A stretch of 58,388 nucleotides of DNA from Enterococcus ureasiticus (GTDB lineage Bacteria > Bacillota > Bacilli > Lactobacillales > Enterococcaceae), in the NCBI RefSeq assembly GCF_001730285.1, contig NZ_MIJZ01000018.1, positions 1 through 58,388 on the forward strand. The letters run 5' to 3'. The notes under the pieces are model-generated. The model was not told the origin of the DNA and did no database searches. It saw nothing but the letters and a program-made list of their open reading frames with translations. Shown in pieces: positions 55,567-58,388 of this stretch. Position 1 is the stretch's first letter, and the number at the start of each line of letters is the position of its first letter. The position numbers and the translations under genes are program-made.

Positions 55567-56571
55567 ATGTGGAAAATAGGGAATGTTGAAATTCCGAATC
55601 GCGTTGTAGTAGCACCGATGGCTGGTATTAGTAACGCTGCATTTCGTGTGACTGTTAAAGAGTTTGGTGCGGGACTTGTTGTCTGTGAAATGATCAGTGA
55701 TAAAGGAATCCAGCAAAGAAATAAAAAAACCTTAGATATGCTTCATATAGATGAGCGAGAATATCCGCTAAGTGTGCAAATTTTCGGTGGTGATAAAGAA
55801 AATTTAGTTGAAGCTGCGAAATTTGTAGAAGAAAATACCCAAGCTGCAATCATCGATATCAATATGGGCTGTCCGGTAAATAAAGTCATCAAAGCAGAAG
55901 CAGGGGCAAAATGGCTTTTAGATCCGAATAAAGTATTTGAGATGGTAAATGCTGTTTCCTCTGCTATAGATTTACCAGTCACGGTTAAAATGCGAACTGG
56001 TTGGGACGAAGACCACCTGTTCGCAGTTGAAAATGCATTGGCAGCTGAAAAAGCAGGAGCATCTGCCATCGCTATGCATGGTCGTACGAGAGTTCAAATG
56101 TATGAAGGTCAAGCGAATTGGGATGTTTTAAAAGAAGTGAAACAGCATCTGACCATCCCTTTCATGGGAAATGGAGATGTTCGTACACCAGAAGATGCAA
56201 AACGCATGCTGGATTATGTAGGGGCTGATGGTGTGATGATCGGTAGAGCTGCGTTGGGAAATCCGTGGATGATCCAACGAACCAAACAGTATCTAGAAAC
56301 AGGAGAACTGATACCTGAACCAACCCCTCATGAAAAAATCGAAACAGCTAAAGTTCATTTGCAACGTTTAGTCGATTTAAAAGGCGAAAAAATCGCGACG
56401 AGAGAATTTCGCCAACATGCTTCATACTATCTAAAAGGAATTCCACGTGCTGCTAAAGTAAAAGTAGCTATCAATCAAGCGGAGACCCAGCAAGTGATGA
56501 TTGATTTGCTGGATGCATTCGAAGAAAAAGCAGAAAAACATGCAGAAAAAGAAACAATCGAAACAATCTAA
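55567..56571 (+). CDS. dusB: tRNA-dihydrouridine synthase DusB
   Basis: The 334-residue FMN enzyme reduces uridines in the tRNA D-loop. It has APMAGISNAAFR, the catalytic Cys in INMGCPVNKV, TVKMRTGWD, HGRTRVQMYEG and the FMN phosphate site GDVRTPEDAKRML. A C-terminal helical RNA-binding domain follows. It is translated 12 nt after hslO, with AGGAGAG as ribosome site. Confidence 0.96.
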   Translation: MWKIGNVEIPNRVVVAPMAGISNAAFRVTVKEFGAGLVVCEMISDKGIQQRNKKTLDMLHIDEREYPLSVQIFGGDKENLVEAAKFVEENTQAAIIDINMGCPVNKVIKAEAGAKWLLDPNKVFEMVNAVSSAIDLPVTVKMRTGWDEDHLFAVENALAAEKAGASAIAMHGRTRVQMYEGQANWDVLKEVKQHLTIPFMGNGDVRTPEDAKRMLDYVGADGVMIGRAALGNPWMIQRTKQYLETGELIPEPTPHEKIETAKVHLQRLVDLKGEKIATREFRQHASYYLKGIPRAAKVKVAINQAETQQVMIDLLDAFEEKAEKHAEKETIETI

Positions 56572-56572
56572 T

Positions 56573-56615
56573 AAAAAAAGCAGGCTGAAACAAAAATTCG
56601 GCTTGCTTTTTTTTG
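56573..56615 (+). terminator. dusB terminator
   Basis: AAAAAAGCAGGCTGAA pairs with TTCGGCTTGCTTTTTT (two G-T pairs), followed by more Ts. It follows the stop directly. Confidence 0.85.
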
Positions 56616-56644
56616 TTTCAATGTGGCATTATAGGGGTATGTGA

Positions 56645-58162
<1,518 letters not shown>

Positions 58163-58166
58163 AAAG

Positions 58167-58207
58167 TGAAAGAGGAGATTATTTTTTGATAATCCCTCTT
58201 TTTTATT
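58167..58207 (+). terminator. lysS terminator
   Basis: AGAGG-x-GATTAT pairs with ATAATC-x-CCTCT, followed by a six-base T-run. Confidence 0.82.
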
Positions 58208-58333
58208 TTCCAGAAAAGCATCATGAAAAACCATCGAATTCTGCTGTTTAAATAGAAAAAAACGAACAATAAAGAACAAAAGTAATAAAATAATCGGGAA
58301 CGAAAAAAACTTTAAAAAAAGTACAAATTTTAG

Positions 58334-58362
58334 TTGACCTAAGCCCATAATCTTGGTATATT
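58334..58362 (+). promoter_or_regulatory. Strong promoter, probably of an rRNA operon beyond the window
   Basis: TTGACC at 58334-58339 and TATATT at 58357-58362 are exactly 17 bases apart, with TGG before the -10. An A/T-rich stretch with several A-tracts (58280-58333) lies upstream like an UP element. No gene follows within the window. The position after lysS suggests an rrn promoter; the rRNA itself is not visible. Confidence 0.65.
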
Positions 58363-58388
58363 ATATCTTGTCGCAAGGCACTGATGTA

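Overview
The window reads as low-GC Gram-positive chromosome and almost certainly belongs to an Enterococcus. The gene order pth-mfd-flippase-rqcP-divIC-S1-tilS-hpt-ftsH-hslO-dusB-lysS, the Ldh-1-like lactate dehydrogenase, the NapA-type antiporter, the streptococcal/enterococcal type of EF-P, and several LPXTG/MucBP/WxL surface proteins all fit. Species is not determinable by eye. The left two thirds are accessory and metabolic genes. The right third is conserved housekeeping and ends in what looks like an rRNA operon promoter.

Region 1 (1-9.1 kb): tail of a WxL surface protein, then a divergently placed PucR-family regulator and a rightward operon of homologues of E. coli allH-allF(fdrA)-allG (oxamate carbamoyltransferase subunits), an ankyrin/TPR protein, an NCS1 permease and a guanine-deaminase-like enzyme. 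No allantoin-pathway gene or carbamate kinase is present, so the real substrate is open. The pucR-allH gap carries the core of a Bacillus-type PucR box.

Region 2 (9.4-13.4 kb): efp, a Na+/H+ antiporter, a POT peptide transporter and a DUF1722 protein, mostly as single units with clear terminators.

Region 3 (13.5-20.5 kb): a well-formed promoter drives a polyamine-type ABC importer (two permeases, ATPase, lipoprotein), an adenine deaminase and an MTA/SAH-deaminase-like amidohydrolase. This looks like a second purine-linked operon.

Region 4 (20.5-36.2 kb): a large LPXTG protein with DUF1542-like 81-residue repeats, a DAO-family oxidoreductase, an OppA-like lipoprotein paired with a C45 hydrolase, a MoxR-DUF58-transglutaminase operon, a quinone-oxidoreductase-like protein, and a leucine-rich MucBP LPXTG protein.

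Region 5 (36.2-42.2 kb): queG, a small membrane protein, a sirtuin/acetyltransferase-chorismate mutase fusion/NiaR operon that ties NAD use to niacin sensing, a lipoprotein, and ldh with a candidate Rex operator over its promoter.

Region 6 (42.4-58.4 kb): the housekeeping block. Between mfd and the flippase gene lies a 122-bp unit repeated five times. Diverged copies of the same element lie just upstream of fdrA and, in short form, queG, each ending in the downstream gene's ribosome binding site. This element family, the PucR/AllFGH-like operon and the acetyltransferase-chorismate mutase fusion are the most notable points. No tRNA, rRNA body, CRISPR array, prophage or transposase was found.
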